Source of the DNA: Nocardiopsis alborubida
GTDB taxonomy: Bacteria > Actinomycetota > Actinomycetes > Streptosporangiales > Streptosporangiaceae
NCBI RefSeq assembly: GCF_012396365.1
Contig: NZ_JAAXPG010000017.1
Span: 1-64,000 of the forward strand
DNA length: 64,000 bases
Reading direction: 5' to 3'
Made by a program: the position numbers and the translations under genes. The notes under the pieces are model-generated. The model had not been told where the DNA came from, made no database searches, and saw only the letters and a list, made by a program, of their open reading frames with translations. Each line of letters starts with the position of its first letter. Positions within the stretch are counted from its first letter, which is position 1. This document shows positions 43,937-53,581 of the stretch, piece by piece.

Positions 43937-45451
43937 GTGATTACCGGCGAGCTGAAGAGCAAGATCGATCGCCTCTGGGACGCGTTCTGGTCCGGAGGGA
44001 TCTCCAATCCCCTCGAAGTGATCGAACAGATCACCTACCTGATGTTCCTCCGCAGGCTGGAGGACATCCAAGCAGCCAAGGACAGGCAGCACCAGCGCAC
44101 AGGCAGGCCCATCAAGGATCCTGTCTACACACCCGATGACGAGGCCCTGCGCTGGACCAAGCTCCAGGAGCTCGCACCGGACACACTGTTCGACACGATG
44201 GGAAGGGTGGTCTTTCCCTGGTTGCAGCGGCTCGGCGGTGACGACTCCACGTACGCGCACCACATGCGCGATGCCCGTTTCACCATCCCCAACGCCAACC
44301 TGCTGACCAAGGCAGTCGACATGATCGACAAACTGCCTCTCGGTGACGGCGACGTGCAGGGCGACCTGTACGAGTACATGCTCGGCAAGATCGCCACCGC
44401 CGGGCACAACGGGCAGTTCCGTACGCCCCGGCACATCATCCAGCTCATCGTGGCGATGATGAACCCCGGCCCCCAGGACGAGATCTGCGACCCCGCGTGC
44501 GGTACGGCAGGCTTCCTGGTCGCCGCTTCCGAGCACCTGCGTGCCGAGCACAGCGACGCCCTGCTGGAAGCCGCCAACCAGAGGCACTTCCACCACAGCA
44601 TGTTCCACGGCTTCGATTTCGACAGCACCATGCTGCGGATCGCCAGCATGAACATGCTCATGCACGGTGTGGAGCAGCCTGACATCCGCTATCGCGACTC
44701 GCTCGCCGAGAGCGTCGCGGACGAGGCGGAACGCTACTCTCTCATCCTCGCCAACCCGCCGTTCGCTGGAAGCCTGGACTACGAGAGCACGGCCAAGGAT
44801 CTCCAGCAGATCATCAAGACGAAGAAGACGGAACTGCTCTTCCTTCCTCTTTTCCTGCGCCTGCTCAAGCCCGGTGGACGTGCCGCCGTCATCGTGCCCG
44901 AGGGTGTGCTTTTCGGCAACACCAAAGCGCACAAGTCCATCCGCAAGATCCTTGTGGAGGGCCAGAAGCTGGACGCAGTGGTGAAGCTGCCCAGCGGCGT
45001 CTTCAAACCATACGCAGGCGTATCCACCGCCATTCTGTTCTTCACCAAGACGAACGCTGGTGGTACCGAAAACGTCTGGTTCTACGACGTCACGGCTGAC
45101 GGGTACAGCCTCGATGACAAGCGGGCTCCTCTGCTTCCTGAGGAGAAGATCGGCGCTCTCGCCAAGAACCTAGAAGAAACCGAGCACGAAAAGAACAACC
45201 TGCCGGACGTACTCGCCCGGTGGTCACGCCGAGACGGCAATGAGCAGGACCGCGCTCGCACAGATCAGAGCTTCTGTGTCCCCAAGGCTGATATCGCCTC
45301 CCAGGACTACGACCTAAGCCTTAACCGGTACAAGGAAGTCGTCTACAAGGAGACTGAGCACCGGCCACCGCTGGAGATAATCGAGGAACTTGAAGGCCTG
45401 GATGCCGATATTCAGAAGGGCATCTCGAACCTGAAGGTGATGCTGGGATGA
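43937..45451 (+). CDS. hsdM: Type I restriction-modification methyltransferase subunit HsdM
   Basis: The 504-residue N6-adenine methyltransferase starts at GTG 43937. An N-terminal helical domain (LKSKIDRLWDAFWSGG, then LMFLRRLED) precedes the methylase core, with motif I DPACGTAGF and catalytic NPPFAGS, and a C-terminal helical tail contacts HsdS. No ribosome site precedes GTG; TACGCT seven bases upstream suggests a leaderless message. It overlaps hsdS by four bases. With HsdS it makes the modification enzyme, and with HsdR the full restriction complex. Confidence 0.95.
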   Translation: MITGELKSKIDRLWDAFWSGGISNPLEVIEQITYLMFLRRLEDIQAAKDRQHQRTGRPIKDPVYTPDDEALRWTKLQELAPDTLFDTMGRVVFPWLQRLGGDDSTYAHHMRDARFTIPNANLLTKAVDMIDKLPLGDGDVQGDLYEYMLGKIATAGHNGQFRTPRHIIQLIVAMMNPGPQDEICDPACGTAGFLVAASEHLRAEHSDALLEAANQRHFHHSMFHGFDFDSTMLRIASMNMLMHGVEQPDIRYRDSLAESVADEAERYSLILANPPFAGSLDYESTAKDLQQIIKTKKTELLFLPLFLRLLKPGGRAAVIVPEGVLFGNTKAHKSIRKILVEGQKLDAVVKLPSGVFKPYAGVSTAILFFTKTNAGGTENVWFYDVTADGYSLDDKRAPLLPEEKIGALAKNLEETEHEKNNLPDVLARWSRRDGNEQDRARTDQSFCVPKADIASQDYDLSLNRYKEVVYKETEHRPPLEIIEELEGLDADIQKGISNLKVMLG

Positions 45452-46650
45452 CCATCCAGAAAATCCAACTGGGCGAGCTGATGGCGGGGCGCAACAGCAC
45501 CATCGATCCAGCAAAATTTCCCACAGAAGAGTTTACGCTCTACAGCATTCCAGCATTCGAAAGCGGGATTCCCGAGTCCGCCATCGGGTCAAACATTGGA
45601 TCTTCAAAGCAGATAGTAGAACCTAATGATGTGCTACTTTCCAAGATCGTCCCGCACATCCGACGCTCCTGGATTGTGCAAGAATCACTTTCAAGTCGAA
45701 CAATCGCATCCAATGAATGGATTGTTTTTCGCTCTCATAAATTCCACCCTCCATATTTGCGCCACCTGCTAGTAAGCAATGGTTTCCACGCAAAATACAT
45801 GAACACCGTCGCAGGAGTAGGAGGATCTCTACTAAGAGCAAGGCCTTCGTTTGTATCTAAAATCGAAGTTTCCCTGCCACCGCTAGAAGAACAGGAGCAT
45901 ATAGCCAAAGCGCTAGACTGCATCGAGGCTCTACGCGCAAAGCGTCGCAGGGCGATCGAACTCCTCGACGAGCTCACACAGTCCGTCTTCCTCGACATGT
46001 TCGGCGACATCACCAAAAAGAGTCAGTGGGGGTTTGGCCACGTCTCTGACCTCGTTGCTCGATTCGAGAGTGGAAAAAGCCTGGCCTCCGCAAGCGATGA
46101 GACCAAATCAAAGTATCGCATCCTGAAGATCAGTTCAGTTACGTCAGGAACCTTCAAGCCTCAGGAAAGCAAAGGAGCTCCACCCGACCACACTCCACCC
46201 GATTCTCACTTTGCTCGAGAAGGAGACCTACTATTCAGCCGAGCTAACACATCAGAGTTGATTGGTGCTACAGCTCTCGTAAGTTCTCCCCACAGCAATC
46301 TCCTCCTCCCGGACAAGCTCTGGAGATTCGTTTGGCACGAGGAGCCAAAGGCTGACCCTTTTTACATTAACCACATGTTCTCCCAGCCCGCGTTTCGAGA
46401 TGCCATCAGGGCAAACTCCACGGGGAGCAGTGGCTCAATGAAGAACATTTCGCAGAAGAAGGTTCTTTCCATCCCCTGCGCCCTCCCTCCCGTCTCCACG
46501 CAAAAAGAGTTCGCTGAGAAGGCACGGAGGATCCAGGCGCTCAAGCAGGAACACCTCGCCCACCTCGAACGCTTGGACGAACTCTTCGCTTCCGTCCAAC
46601 AGCGCGCGTTTGACGGCACCCTGTGGGACGATCGGGACATAACCGTGTAG
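45448..46650 (+). CDS. hsdS: Type I restriction-modification specificity subunit HsdS
   Basis: The 400-residue protein starts at ATG 45448 inside the hsdM stop. It has two target-recognition domains, each followed by a conserved helix: the first ends in SLPPLEEQEHIAKALDCIEALRAKRR and the second in ALPPVSTQKEFAEKARRIQALKQ. These set the spacing between two half-sites. The composition is clearly AT-richer than hsdM and hsdR, notably in the recognition domains (about 45500-45900 and 46020-46450), as expected for sequence exchanged between lineages. Confidence 0.95.
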   Translation: MTIQKIQLGELMAGRNSTIDPAKFPTEEFTLYSIPAFESGIPESAIGSNIGSSKQIVEPNDVLLSKIVPHIRRSWIVQESLSSRTIASNEWIVFRSHKFHPPYLRHLLVSNGFHAKYMNTVAGVGGSLLRARPSFVSKIEVSLPPLEEQEHIAKALDCIEALRAKRRRAIELLDELTQSVFLDMFGDITKKSQWGFGHVSDLVARFESGKSLASASDETKSKYRILKISSVTSGTFKPQESKGAPPDHTPPDSHFAREGDLLFSRANTSELIGATALVSSPHSNLLLPDKLWRFVWHEEPKADPFYINHMFSQPAFRDAIRANSTGSSGSMKNISQKKVLSIPCALPPVSTQKEFAEKARRIQALKQEHLAHLERLDELFASVQQRAFDGTLWDDRDITV

Positions 46651-46733
46651 CCCCCGCAGCCGCACGAGCCCACAACTCCATAACCCCGCTGCCCCGCATC
46701 CCGTTACCCCCTCCCCTCCGGGAAAGGTGCCTG

Positions 46734-49700
46734 GTGAGCAACTTCGCCTTCCTCCAGACCGAATGGCCCGAACTCCACAACGAGGCGATCCGCGCCGAGC
46801 GCCTCGCCGTGGCCGACCCCCGCGTGTCCTGCTTCTACGCGCGCCGGACGCTGGAACTGGCCGTCAACTGGCTCTACGAGGCCGACGACACCCTGCGCAC
46901 CCCCTACCAGAGCGACCTCGCCGCGCGGATCGCCGAACCGACCATGGTCAACCTGGCCGGTCCGGCGGTCCGCACCAAGATGGACGTCATCCGCCGCCAG
47001 GGCAACGCCGCCGTGCACCGCCCCGGGCCGGTCTCGCCGCAGGACGCGGTGCGGGCCACCGTCGAGCTGTTCCACGTCATGTACTGGCTGGCCCGCAACT
47101 ACACCCGCGCGAAGGACGGCGCACCGGCCTCCGGCCTGTCCTTCGACCGCAAGCTGATCCCGACCCCGGTCCCCGCCGAGGTGCGCAAGAAGAAGCAGGC
47201 CGAGATCCAGAAGATGGCGGAGGACTTCGCCCGCCAGCAGGAGGAACTGGCCCGGGCCCAGCGGCGCACCAAGGACCTGGACGCCGAGATCCTCCGGCTG
47301 CGCGCGGAGATCAAGGAGGCCAAGACCGCCAACGCCGAGCTTCCCGACCAGCACGACTACGACGAGGCCAGGACCCGCGTCCACATCATCGACCTCCTCC
47401 TGCGCGAGGCCGGGTGGACGCTCTCCGACCCCGAGGACCGCGAGTACCCCCTCACCGGGCTGCCCACGCCCTCGGGCGAGGGCCGGGCCGACTACGTGCT
47501 GTGGGACGACAACGGCAAGCCCCTGGCCGTGGTGGAGGCCAAGCGCACCACCCGCGACGCCCGCGACGGCAAGCAGCAGGCCAGGGCCTACGCCGACGCG
47601 CTGGAGGCCAAGTTCGGGCAGCGGCCCGTCATCTTCTACACCAGCGGCTACGAGACCTTCGTCTGGGACGACCACTTCGGCTACCCGCCACGCCAGGTCC
47701 AGGGCTTCTACACCAAGGACGAGCTGCGCACGCTCGTCATGCGCCGGGCCGGACGCCAGGCCCTGGCCGGGGTGGCGATCAACAGCGACATCGTCAACCG
47801 CCACTACCAGTCGCGGGCCGTCCGCCGCGTCTGCGAGGCCTTCGAGGAGGACAAACAGCGCGACGCCCTGCTGGTGATGGCCACCGGCTCGGGCAAGACC
47901 CGCACCGTCATCGCCCTGGTGGACCTGCTCAACCGGGCGGGCTGGATCAAGCGCGTGCTGTTCCTCGCCGACCGCCAGGCCCTGGTCAACCAGGCATACG
48001 GCGCCTTCAAGCAGCACCTGCCCAGCACCCCGGTGGTCAACCTGCTGGAGGAGAAGGGCGCGGACGCACGCGTGTACGTGTCCACGTACCAGACCATGAT
48101 GGGGCTGATCAACGACACCTCCGACGAGGTGAGACGGTTCGGCCCCGGCTACTTCGACCTCGTGGTCGTGGACGAGGCGCACCGGTCCGTCTACCACAAG
48201 TACGGCGCGATCTTCTCCTACTTCGACTCGCTCCTGGTGGGCCTGACCGCCACCCCCAAGGACGAGATCGACCGCAACACCTACCGCCTCTTCCACCTGG
48301 AGGACGGGGTCCCCACCGACGTCTACGGCCTGGAGGAGGCGGTCGAGGAGGACTACCTGGTCAGCCCCACCACCATCGACGTGCCGCTGAAGTTCCCCCG
48401 CGAGGGCATCAGGTACGACGAGCTGTCCGAGGAGGACAAGGAGGCCTGGGAGCTCACCGAGTGGGACGACGACGACGGAATCCCCGACGCGATCGCCGCC
48501 GACGAGGTCAACAAGTACCTGTTCAACAAGGACACCATCGACAAGGCCCTCCAGACCCTCATGCGCCACGGCGCCAAGGTCGAGGGCGGCGAACGGCTCG
48601 GCAAGACCATCGTCTTCGCCCGCAACGTCAAGCACGCGCACTTCATCGTGGACCGCTTCCAGGAGCTCTACCCCGACCTCGGCGGCGACTTCGCGCAGGT
48701 GATCACGCACTCGACCACCTACGCCCAGTCCATCCTCGACAAGTTCTCCCGGCGCGACTCGGCCCCGCACATCGCCGTCTCGGTGGACATGCTCGACACC
48801 GGCGTGGACATCCCCGAGGTGCTCAACCTGGTCTTCGCCAAGCTCGTGCGCTCCAGGACCAAGTTCTGGCAGATGATCGGGCGCGGCACGCGCAAGTGCC
48901 CGGACCTGTTCGGGCCCGAGGACCACAAGGCGGGCTTCCTCGTCTTCGACCTGGGCCGCAACGTGGAGTTCTTCAACCAGAACCTCCCCGCCGCCGAGGC
49001 CCGGGTGCAGCCGTCCACGCGCGAGAAGGTCTTCCGCAGGCGCGCGGAGCTGCTGTACGGCCTGGACCGGCACTCTCCCGCCCAGGAGCCGGCCGCCGCG
49101 CCCGAGGGCACCGCCCCCGCCCCGGACGGTTCCGCGGCCGCGCCCGACGGCCCCGCCGACGAGGCGGGGCTGCGCCGGTCGCTGGCCGAGCGCCTCCAGC
49201 TGGAGGTGGCGGGGATGAACCCCCGCAACATCGAGGTCCGGCCCCACCTGGAGACGGTGGAGGCCTACCAGGACCCCGCGGCGTGGCGGCGGATCACCGA
49301 GGACAAGCGCGACCAGCTCACCGAGACCCTCGCCCCGCTGCCGACCGCGTACAGGGAGGACGAGAACAGCCAGGAGGCCAAGCGCTTCGACCTGCTGGCC
49401 CTGCGCCTCCAGCTGGGCGTCCTGGAGCCCGAGCCCGGCTTCGACAAGCTGCGCCGCCAGGTCCAGGACATCGCCGAGGCCCTGCTCGACCCCACCACCC
49501 TGAACAACCCGGTGGTGGCCAGGCAGCGCGAACTCCTGGCCGACCTGGTCTCGGACGCCTGGTGGCAGGACGTCACCCTGCCGATGCTGGAGGTCATGCG
49601 CCGCCGCGTGCGCGGCCTGGTGCGGCTCATCCCCAAGACCCGGCGGGGCATCGTCTACTCCGACTTCGAGGACGAGCTCGGCGAGCTCACGCGGACCGAG

Positions 49701-50213
49701 CTCAGCGGCCTGGACGTGGGCGGCGGCTGGACCCGGTTCGAGGTGAAGGTCCGCACCTACGTGCGCAACCACGAGAGCGACCTGTCCGTGCAGAAGCTGA
49801 TGCGCAACCGGCAGCTGACCAGCGCGGACATCGACCACTTCGTGCGGGTGTTCCTCGACGGCGGCTTCGGCACCGAGAAGGACATCGAGCGCGCCGAGGA
49901 GGAGCACGGCGGGTTGGGGCTGTTCCTGCGCTCCTTCAGCGGGATGGAGCGCGACGCCGTCTCCGCCGCCTTCGACGGCTTCCAGGCGGGCAGGAAGCTC
50001 TCCGCCAACCAGCTGCGCCTGTTCAAGCTCATCGTCGACTACGTGGCCAAGAACGGCTTCCTGGACGTCGGCGACCTCTACGAGCCGCCGTTCACCAGTG
50101 TCTCCCCGGGCGGCCCCGAGAGCGTGTTCTCCGACGCCGAGGTCGACACGATCCAGGAGGTCCTCGAAGGCTTCCGGGCTACCGCGCTCCCCCCGGAGCG
50201 CGCCGCCGGCTGA
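46734..50213 (+). CDS. hsdR: Type I restriction enzyme subunit HsdR
   Basis: GTG 46734 follows GGGAAAGG; an upstream in-frame ATG inside hsdS is not supported. The 1159-residue motor-nuclease has: an N-terminal DUF4145-like helical domain (ARRTLELAVNWLYE), a coiled coil near 150-200, the nuclease domain with D253, E268 and K270 (ADYVLWDD and VVEAKRT), helicase domain 1 with TGSGKT (384-389) and DEAH in VVVDEAHRS, helicase domain 2 with MIGRGTR, and a C-terminal EcoEI-type domain that binds the methylase. All catalytic residues look intact. It cleaves unmodified DNA after ATP-driven translocation. Confidence 0.95.
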   Translation: MSNFAFLQTEWPELHNEAIRAERLAVADPRVSCFYARRTLELAVNWLYEADDTLRTPYQSDLAARIAEPTMVNLAGPAVRTKMDVIRRQGNAAVHRPGPVSPQDAVRATVELFHVMYWLARNYTRAKDGAPASGLSFDRKLIPTPVPAEVRKKKQAEIQKMAEDFARQQEELARAQRRTKDLDAEILRLRAEIKEAKTANAELPDQHDYDEARTRVHIIDLLLREAGWTLSDPEDREYPLTGLPTPSGEGRADYVLWDDNGKPLAVVEAKRTTRDARDGKQQARAYADALEAKFGQRPVIFYTSGYETFVWDDHFGYPPRQVQGFYTKDELRTLVMRRAGRQALAGVAINSDIVNRHYQSRAVRRVCEAFEEDKQRDALLVMATGSGKTRTVIALVDLLNRAGWIKRVLFLADRQALVNQAYGAFKQHLPSTPVVNLLEEKGADARVYVSTYQTMMGLINDTSDEVRRFGPGYFDLVVVDEAHRSVYHKYGAIFSYFDSLLVGLTATPKDEIDRNTYRLFHLEDGVPTDVYGLEEAVEEDYLVSPTTIDVPLKFPREGIRYDELSEEDKEAWELTEWDDDDGIPDAIAADEVNKYLFNKDTIDKALQTLMRHGAKVEGGERLGKTIVFARNVKHAHFIVDRFQELYPDLGGDFAQVITHSTTYAQSILDKFSRRDSAPHIAVSVDMLDTGVDIPEVLNLVFAKLVRSRTKFWQMIGRGTRKCPDLFGPEDHKAGFLVFDLGRNVEFFNQNLPAAEARVQPSTREKVFRRRAELLYGLDRHSPAQEPAAAPEGTAPAPDGSAAAPDGPADEAGLRRSLAERLQLEVAGMNPRNIEVRPHLETVEAYQDPAAWRRITEDKRDQLTETLAPLPTAYREDENSQEAKRFDLLALRLQLGVLEPEPGFDKLRRQVQDIAEALLDPTTLNNPVVARQRELLADLVSDAWWQDVTLPMLEVMRRRVRGLVRLIPKTRRGIVYSDFEDELGELTRTELSGLDVGGGWTRFEVKVRTYVRNHESDLSVQKLMRNRQLTSADIDHFVRVFLDGGFGTEKDIERAEEEHGGLGLFLRSFSGMERDAVSAAFDGFQAGRKLSANQLRLFKLIVDYVAKNGFLDVGDLYEPPFTSVSPGGPESVFSDAEVDTIQEVLEGFRATALPPERAAG

Positions 50214-50515
50214 GGGTGGACGGTGGGGGCGCGGCGTGGTCCGTGCCCGCACCGCTCACAGCCGCTCCAGCCCCGAGCGGGTCACACGCCGGAAACGCGT
50301 TCGACGGACCGCGCACGGATGTTCCGCAGCTTGCCGTGCGGCAGGGCGATCAGCACATCGCACCTGACGCTGTCGGGCAGCGGGAACATATGGGTCCTAA
50401 CTCGTTGAGTAGGACATAGAGTCCGACGGCGTTGTGGTGGGAAACGTGCTCCCGTTGACTTCCGCCACAGCGATAAGAGCCAAGCGGGCATGCAATCTAG
50501 ACCGCGTATCTACAC
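50214..50515. other. Gap with a possible gene tail
   Basis: These 302 bases separate hsdR from the convergent toxin locus. On the minus strand 50389-50282 reads 35 codons with coding-like bias (MFPLPDSVRCDVLIALPHG, then KLRNIRARSVE) and a stop. It has no start signal or known family and may be the severed tail of an older gene. The rest (50390-50515) shows nothing. Confidence 0.3.
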
Positions 50516-50659
50516 TCAGTTGATGAACGCATCTTCCGGAGGGTTCTTCAGGATCTCTGCGTACGCCTCCGCAGATTCCTGATCGAAACCCTCGTCAATA
50601 TACTTCTGAATCAGCTCTTCCAAAGTGTAGTTCTCTGGATCGTCCACGACACTGAACAT
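50516..50659 (-). CDS. Tiny acidic protein after the toxin (candidate immunity gene)
   Basis: The ATG at 50657-50659 overlaps the toxin's stop by one base (TAATG), giving 47 residues. The protein is acidic and helical (LEELIQKYIDEGF, then ESAEAYAEILKNPPED). The composition is AT-rich like the toxin tail just upstream, so the two travelled together. In polymorphic-toxin loci the gene directly after the toxin normally encodes immunity. At 47 residues it is short for that, and it may instead be a truncated or accessory protein. Confidence 0.55.
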   Translation of the reverse strand: MFSVVDDPENYTLEELIQKYIDEGFDQESAEAYAEILKNPPEDAFIN

Positions 50660-53205
50660 TACAGCTTCCAATCGTTCTCGAAGACCGCGTCCAGCGCTGA
50701 TGCTACTGGCCTGAAGTCATCTTCTGCCCACTGACGATACCCTTCGATGCCCGGCTGTGACAGATGACTGCGGATCTCGCTCTGGAGACGCGGGTCTCCC
50801 GTCCGCTGAGCGATCCACTGAGCGTAGGAGCGCGCCCACAGCTCCTGGGGCAGCCTCATGTACCTACTGTAGCCAGTCACAGGCATACTCCTCAGCTCCC
50901 TGACTTGCGGAGAGTTCCTCACAGCAGAGGCCCACTCTCGCATCTCTGGGGTAGATGGCATCGCGGATGCCAGTCCGTGGCGTGACCCGGTCCTTTCTCC
51001 GTGCATGGCATTATCGATAACATGACCGATCTCATGCACTAGAGTTTCGCGCATATTGGGAAGAGATGGATCGAACGTGATAGTACGCGTAGCACGATCA
51101 TAAGAACCCATTCGCCCAGATCCCAGCTCTCTAGAATCGAAAACGATCGGCTCCATTCCATCTGGAAAACTATGCACCTGGCTTACGAGATCGATAGCCC
51201 CACGGATCTCCAGCAGCACATCTGCTGGCGTGCCATCAGGAATTTCAATTGGAAGCTCAGACCAGTTCTCCAGAACCTCTGGGAGCAATTGTCCATCTGG
51301 TCGACTCACGTGATCGCTCTGATCACCGAGGGACTGTTCGTTTGCATCCGCATCGGGCCCGCGTGAGGTTTCTGTGTCCTGAGTTGGCTGCGCCCAGCCC
51401 ACCCGCTCAGAAATCTCGCTTCCACCGCTCTGGTGCGCCCTTCCGGAGGGAACTCCGTCAGCGCCTAGACCAGCATTTCTATTTCTGCTTTCGCGTCCCG
51501 GCTCCGCAAGGTCGACAACGATCCGCTCTTCGGCAGGCCTGTTTCCGATAACGGTCGAGCTGTTGTCAGGCCAACGATCGCCCTCGTGACCAGAGTAGTT
51601 ATCTCTATGATTATCAGCGAAAGCGTCGCCTGCTCCTGAAAGGTCTGTTTCGCCCTGTACGTCATCGCGTATGTCGTCACGCTCTTCGGAACGACCTCTG
51701 TCCTGAGGCTGCGGGGTGTCACTGCGTTGCGGCTCGGACGGGCTCTGCGAGGGCCGCTCCCCGCCGCCGTCGGGCACCGGGGTGGTCGGGGTGGAGGAGG
51801 GCGGACGGTACCGGTTGGGGTCCAGCAACGACTCGTTCAGGTGGGTGAGCGGGTTCTCGAAGCGCTCACCCGTGGGACGCTGCCCCTCCCCGGCGCCCGG
51901 CAGCGGGCTGCTGGGCCAGCCCCGCGTTCCCGGCCCGCCCCGCGACGTGAAGCTGTCCGAGCCCGAGCCCCCGCCGGAACCCGGGCCGGAGCCGTCGGCG
52001 TCCGGACCGCCCGAACCCGTGGGGGTGTCCACGGAGCTGACCACCCCCGCTCCGGCGACGATCTTGATCAGCTTGAGCGGCAGACCACCGGTCATCAGCA
52101 CGACGTTGGCGCCGATGGTGGTGTTGGAGTAGGCGACACCGTCCTCGCGTGTGGACCAGGCGGTGTGCCCCTCCCACACCTCGTCGATGCTGTCCCCGGC
52201 ATTGCCCAGCCACCGGTCCCATCCGGCGCCCCAACCCTCCTGACCGCCCTCGCCGGGCTCCCACAGCCACCCGTGCTCGTCGTGGACACCGACCAGGCCG
52301 ACCGTGTCCATCCACGCGTCGCTCCAGGCCGCTCCGAAGTTCTCCGCTAGGCCCCGCGGGTCGAACCGCCACCCGTTGTCGGGGTGCCAGAAACCGAGCT
52401 TGGACGTCAGCCCCACCGCCGACCCCCACAGGAAGTCGGTGACCACCGTGTCCCACAGCGCCTGACCGCTGGGGTTGCCCCAGTCCATCAGGGATGGGTG
52501 GAACTCGGTCCCCGCCCACGCCGTGACGTCGTTGTAGAAGCTGTTGATGCCCTCGAAGCTGAAGACCCTCTCCAGGGACATGTCGCGCTCACCGGCGTCG
52601 GTGGGCAGCCCGTAGACCAGCGCGTCGTCCCCGCCGGCCTGGTCCGGCGACACGTAGGCGGGCCCGCCGAACACCGCCGAGATCCGGGAGGCGCACGCGT
52701 TCTCGGCCTCGTTGAACGTCGACCAGGCCGTGTTGACCGCGTCCTTGATGCGCACGTTCTCGCCCAGCGCCCACTCGTCGGTCTCGTCGTCCTTGGTCAG
52801 CCACCACACCTTCTTGTCGTGGTTGGCGTTCCACAGGCTCTGGGCCTCGATCCGCAGGGTGTTGAGTGAGCCTCGCGCGGTCGTGGCCGCCTCGGCCAGG
52901 TCCTCCAGCGCGCTGGCGACGGTGGCGAGATCGCTCTGGACGTCCTCGCCGCGGGTGACCACCGGGTCCATCGCGGCGAAGAGCGTCTCGCTCTCCGGCG
53001 CGCTGTAGTGGGCCTGGAGCCCGCCCCAGGTCGAGGACATGTCCTCGGCGCCGCCGAAGAGGTCCTCTCCACCGGTGCGCAGGGTCTCGGCGGCGTAGTT
53101 GAGGGACCAGACGTCGGTGAGGGGGTAGGGGATGGTGTCCGGGTCGATGAGCGTGAACGGGTTCGGGTCCACGCCGTTCTGGGGCTCGGTGGGCTCGAAA
53201 CTCAC
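50659..53205 (-). CDS. Polymorphic toxin with ESX/WXG-like N-terminus and HEIGH metallopeptidase C-terminus
   Basis: The 848-residue protein starts at GTG 53205, with GGAAGG seven bases upstream. The N-terminal 200 residues are helical, LXG/WXG-like trafficking sequence with W-x-G turns. The middle (about 210-500) is a pre-toxin region ending in a Gly/Ser/Pro-rich linker. The C-terminal 190 residues carry LVHEIGHVIDNAMHG with HEIGH at about 724-728, a zincin-type zinc metallopeptidase motif. The DNA changes near 51710: upstream is very GC-rich, downstream is clearly AT-richer, the mark of a swapped toxin tip. No signal peptide is present, so export is probably via an ESX-like machine. Confidence 0.78.
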   Translation of the reverse strand: MSFEPTEPQNGVDPNPFTLIDPDTIPYPLTDVWSLNYAAETLRTGGEDLFGGAEDMSSTWGGLQAHYSAPESETLFAAMDPVVTRGEDVQSDLATVASALEDLAEAATTARGSLNTLRIEAQSLWNANHDKKVWWLTKDDETDEWALGENVRIKDAVNTAWSTFNEAENACASRISAVFGGPAYVSPDQAGGDDALVYGLPTDAGERDMSLERVFSFEGINSFYNDVTAWAGTEFHPSLMDWGNPSGQALWDTVVTDFLWGSAVGLTSKLGFWHPDNGWRFDPRGLAENFGAAWSDAWMDTVGLVGVHDEHGWLWEPGEGGQEGWGAGWDRWLGNAGDSIDEVWEGHTAWSTREDGVAYSNTTIGANVVLMTGGLPLKLIKIVAGAGVVSSVDTPTGSGGPDADGSGPGSGGGSGSDSFTSRGGPGTRGWPSSPLPGAGEGQRPTGERFENPLTHLNESLLDPNRYRPPSSTPTTPVPDGGGERPSQSPSEPQRSDTPQPQDRGRSEERDDIRDDVQGETDLSGAGDAFADNHRDNYSGHEGDRWPDNSSTVIGNRPAEERIVVDLAEPGRESRNRNAGLGADGVPSGRAHQSGGSEISERVGWAQPTQDTETSRGPDADANEQSLGDQSDHVSRPDGQLLPEVLENWSELPIEIPDGTPADVLLEIRGAIDLVSQVHSFPDGMEPIVFDSRELGSGRMGSYDRATRTITFDPSLPNMRETLVHEIGHVIDNAMHGERTGSRHGLASAMPSTPEMREWASAVRNSPQVRELRSMPVTGYSRYMRLPQELWARSYAQWIAQRTGDPRLQSEIRSHLSQPGIEGYRQWAEDDFRPVASALDAVFENDWKL

Positions 53206-53245
53206 CAGGGGGCCTTCCGTGGGGGCGAAACGTCAGGTCATCAGG

Positions 53246-53581
53246 TCAGAGGTCGAGGTTCTCGCCGGTGCCCGCCTGGCTCTGGGCCTCGGCGGCCATC
53301 TCCTCCTGGCCCTGGTTGTAGGCCAGGGTCGCGTCGTTGGCGCCCTGGAGACAGGACAGGGTGCGGGTGAACATGGCGTCGGTCTCGCCGGTGAAGTGCT
53401 CGAAGAAGCCCGACAGCGCGGCCTCCACGGGCGGGCTCTTGGCGTTGGTCAGCGCCATCTCGATCCCGTCGGCGGTGGAGTCGATGGTGTCGGAGAACCC
53501 GCCTCCTTCGAGGCCGAGCTGGTCGCCCAGGTTCCCCAGGACCAGCGAGACCCCGTAGACGTCGATGTTCCACTGGCTCAT
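53246..53581 (-). CDS. Small WXG/ESAT-6-like helical protein (DUF6507-like)
   Basis: The 111-residue, mostly helical protein starts at ATG 53581. It begins SQWNIDVYGV, as in small actinobacterial proteins encoded beside WXG-type toxins (DUF6507-like), and has a helical hairpin with a polar GFSDTID turn. It probably forms a complex with the long helical N-terminus of the toxin gene 40 bases downstream. It overlaps the preceding gene by four bases. Confidence 0.65.
   Translation of the reverse strand: MSQWNIDVYGVSLVLGNLGDQLGLEGGGFSDTIDSTADGIEMALTNAKSPPVEAALSGFFEHFTGETDAMFTRTLSCLQGANDATLAYNQGQEEMAAEAQSQAGTGENLDL

Noticed and set aside
46704-50252. An open frame of about 1180 codons on the minus strand, antisense to hsdR
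   Set aside because: It mirrors hsdR codon by codon: strong third-position G/C in one strand leaves the opposite strand open. The translation is Val/Leu/Gly/His-biased with no known domain.
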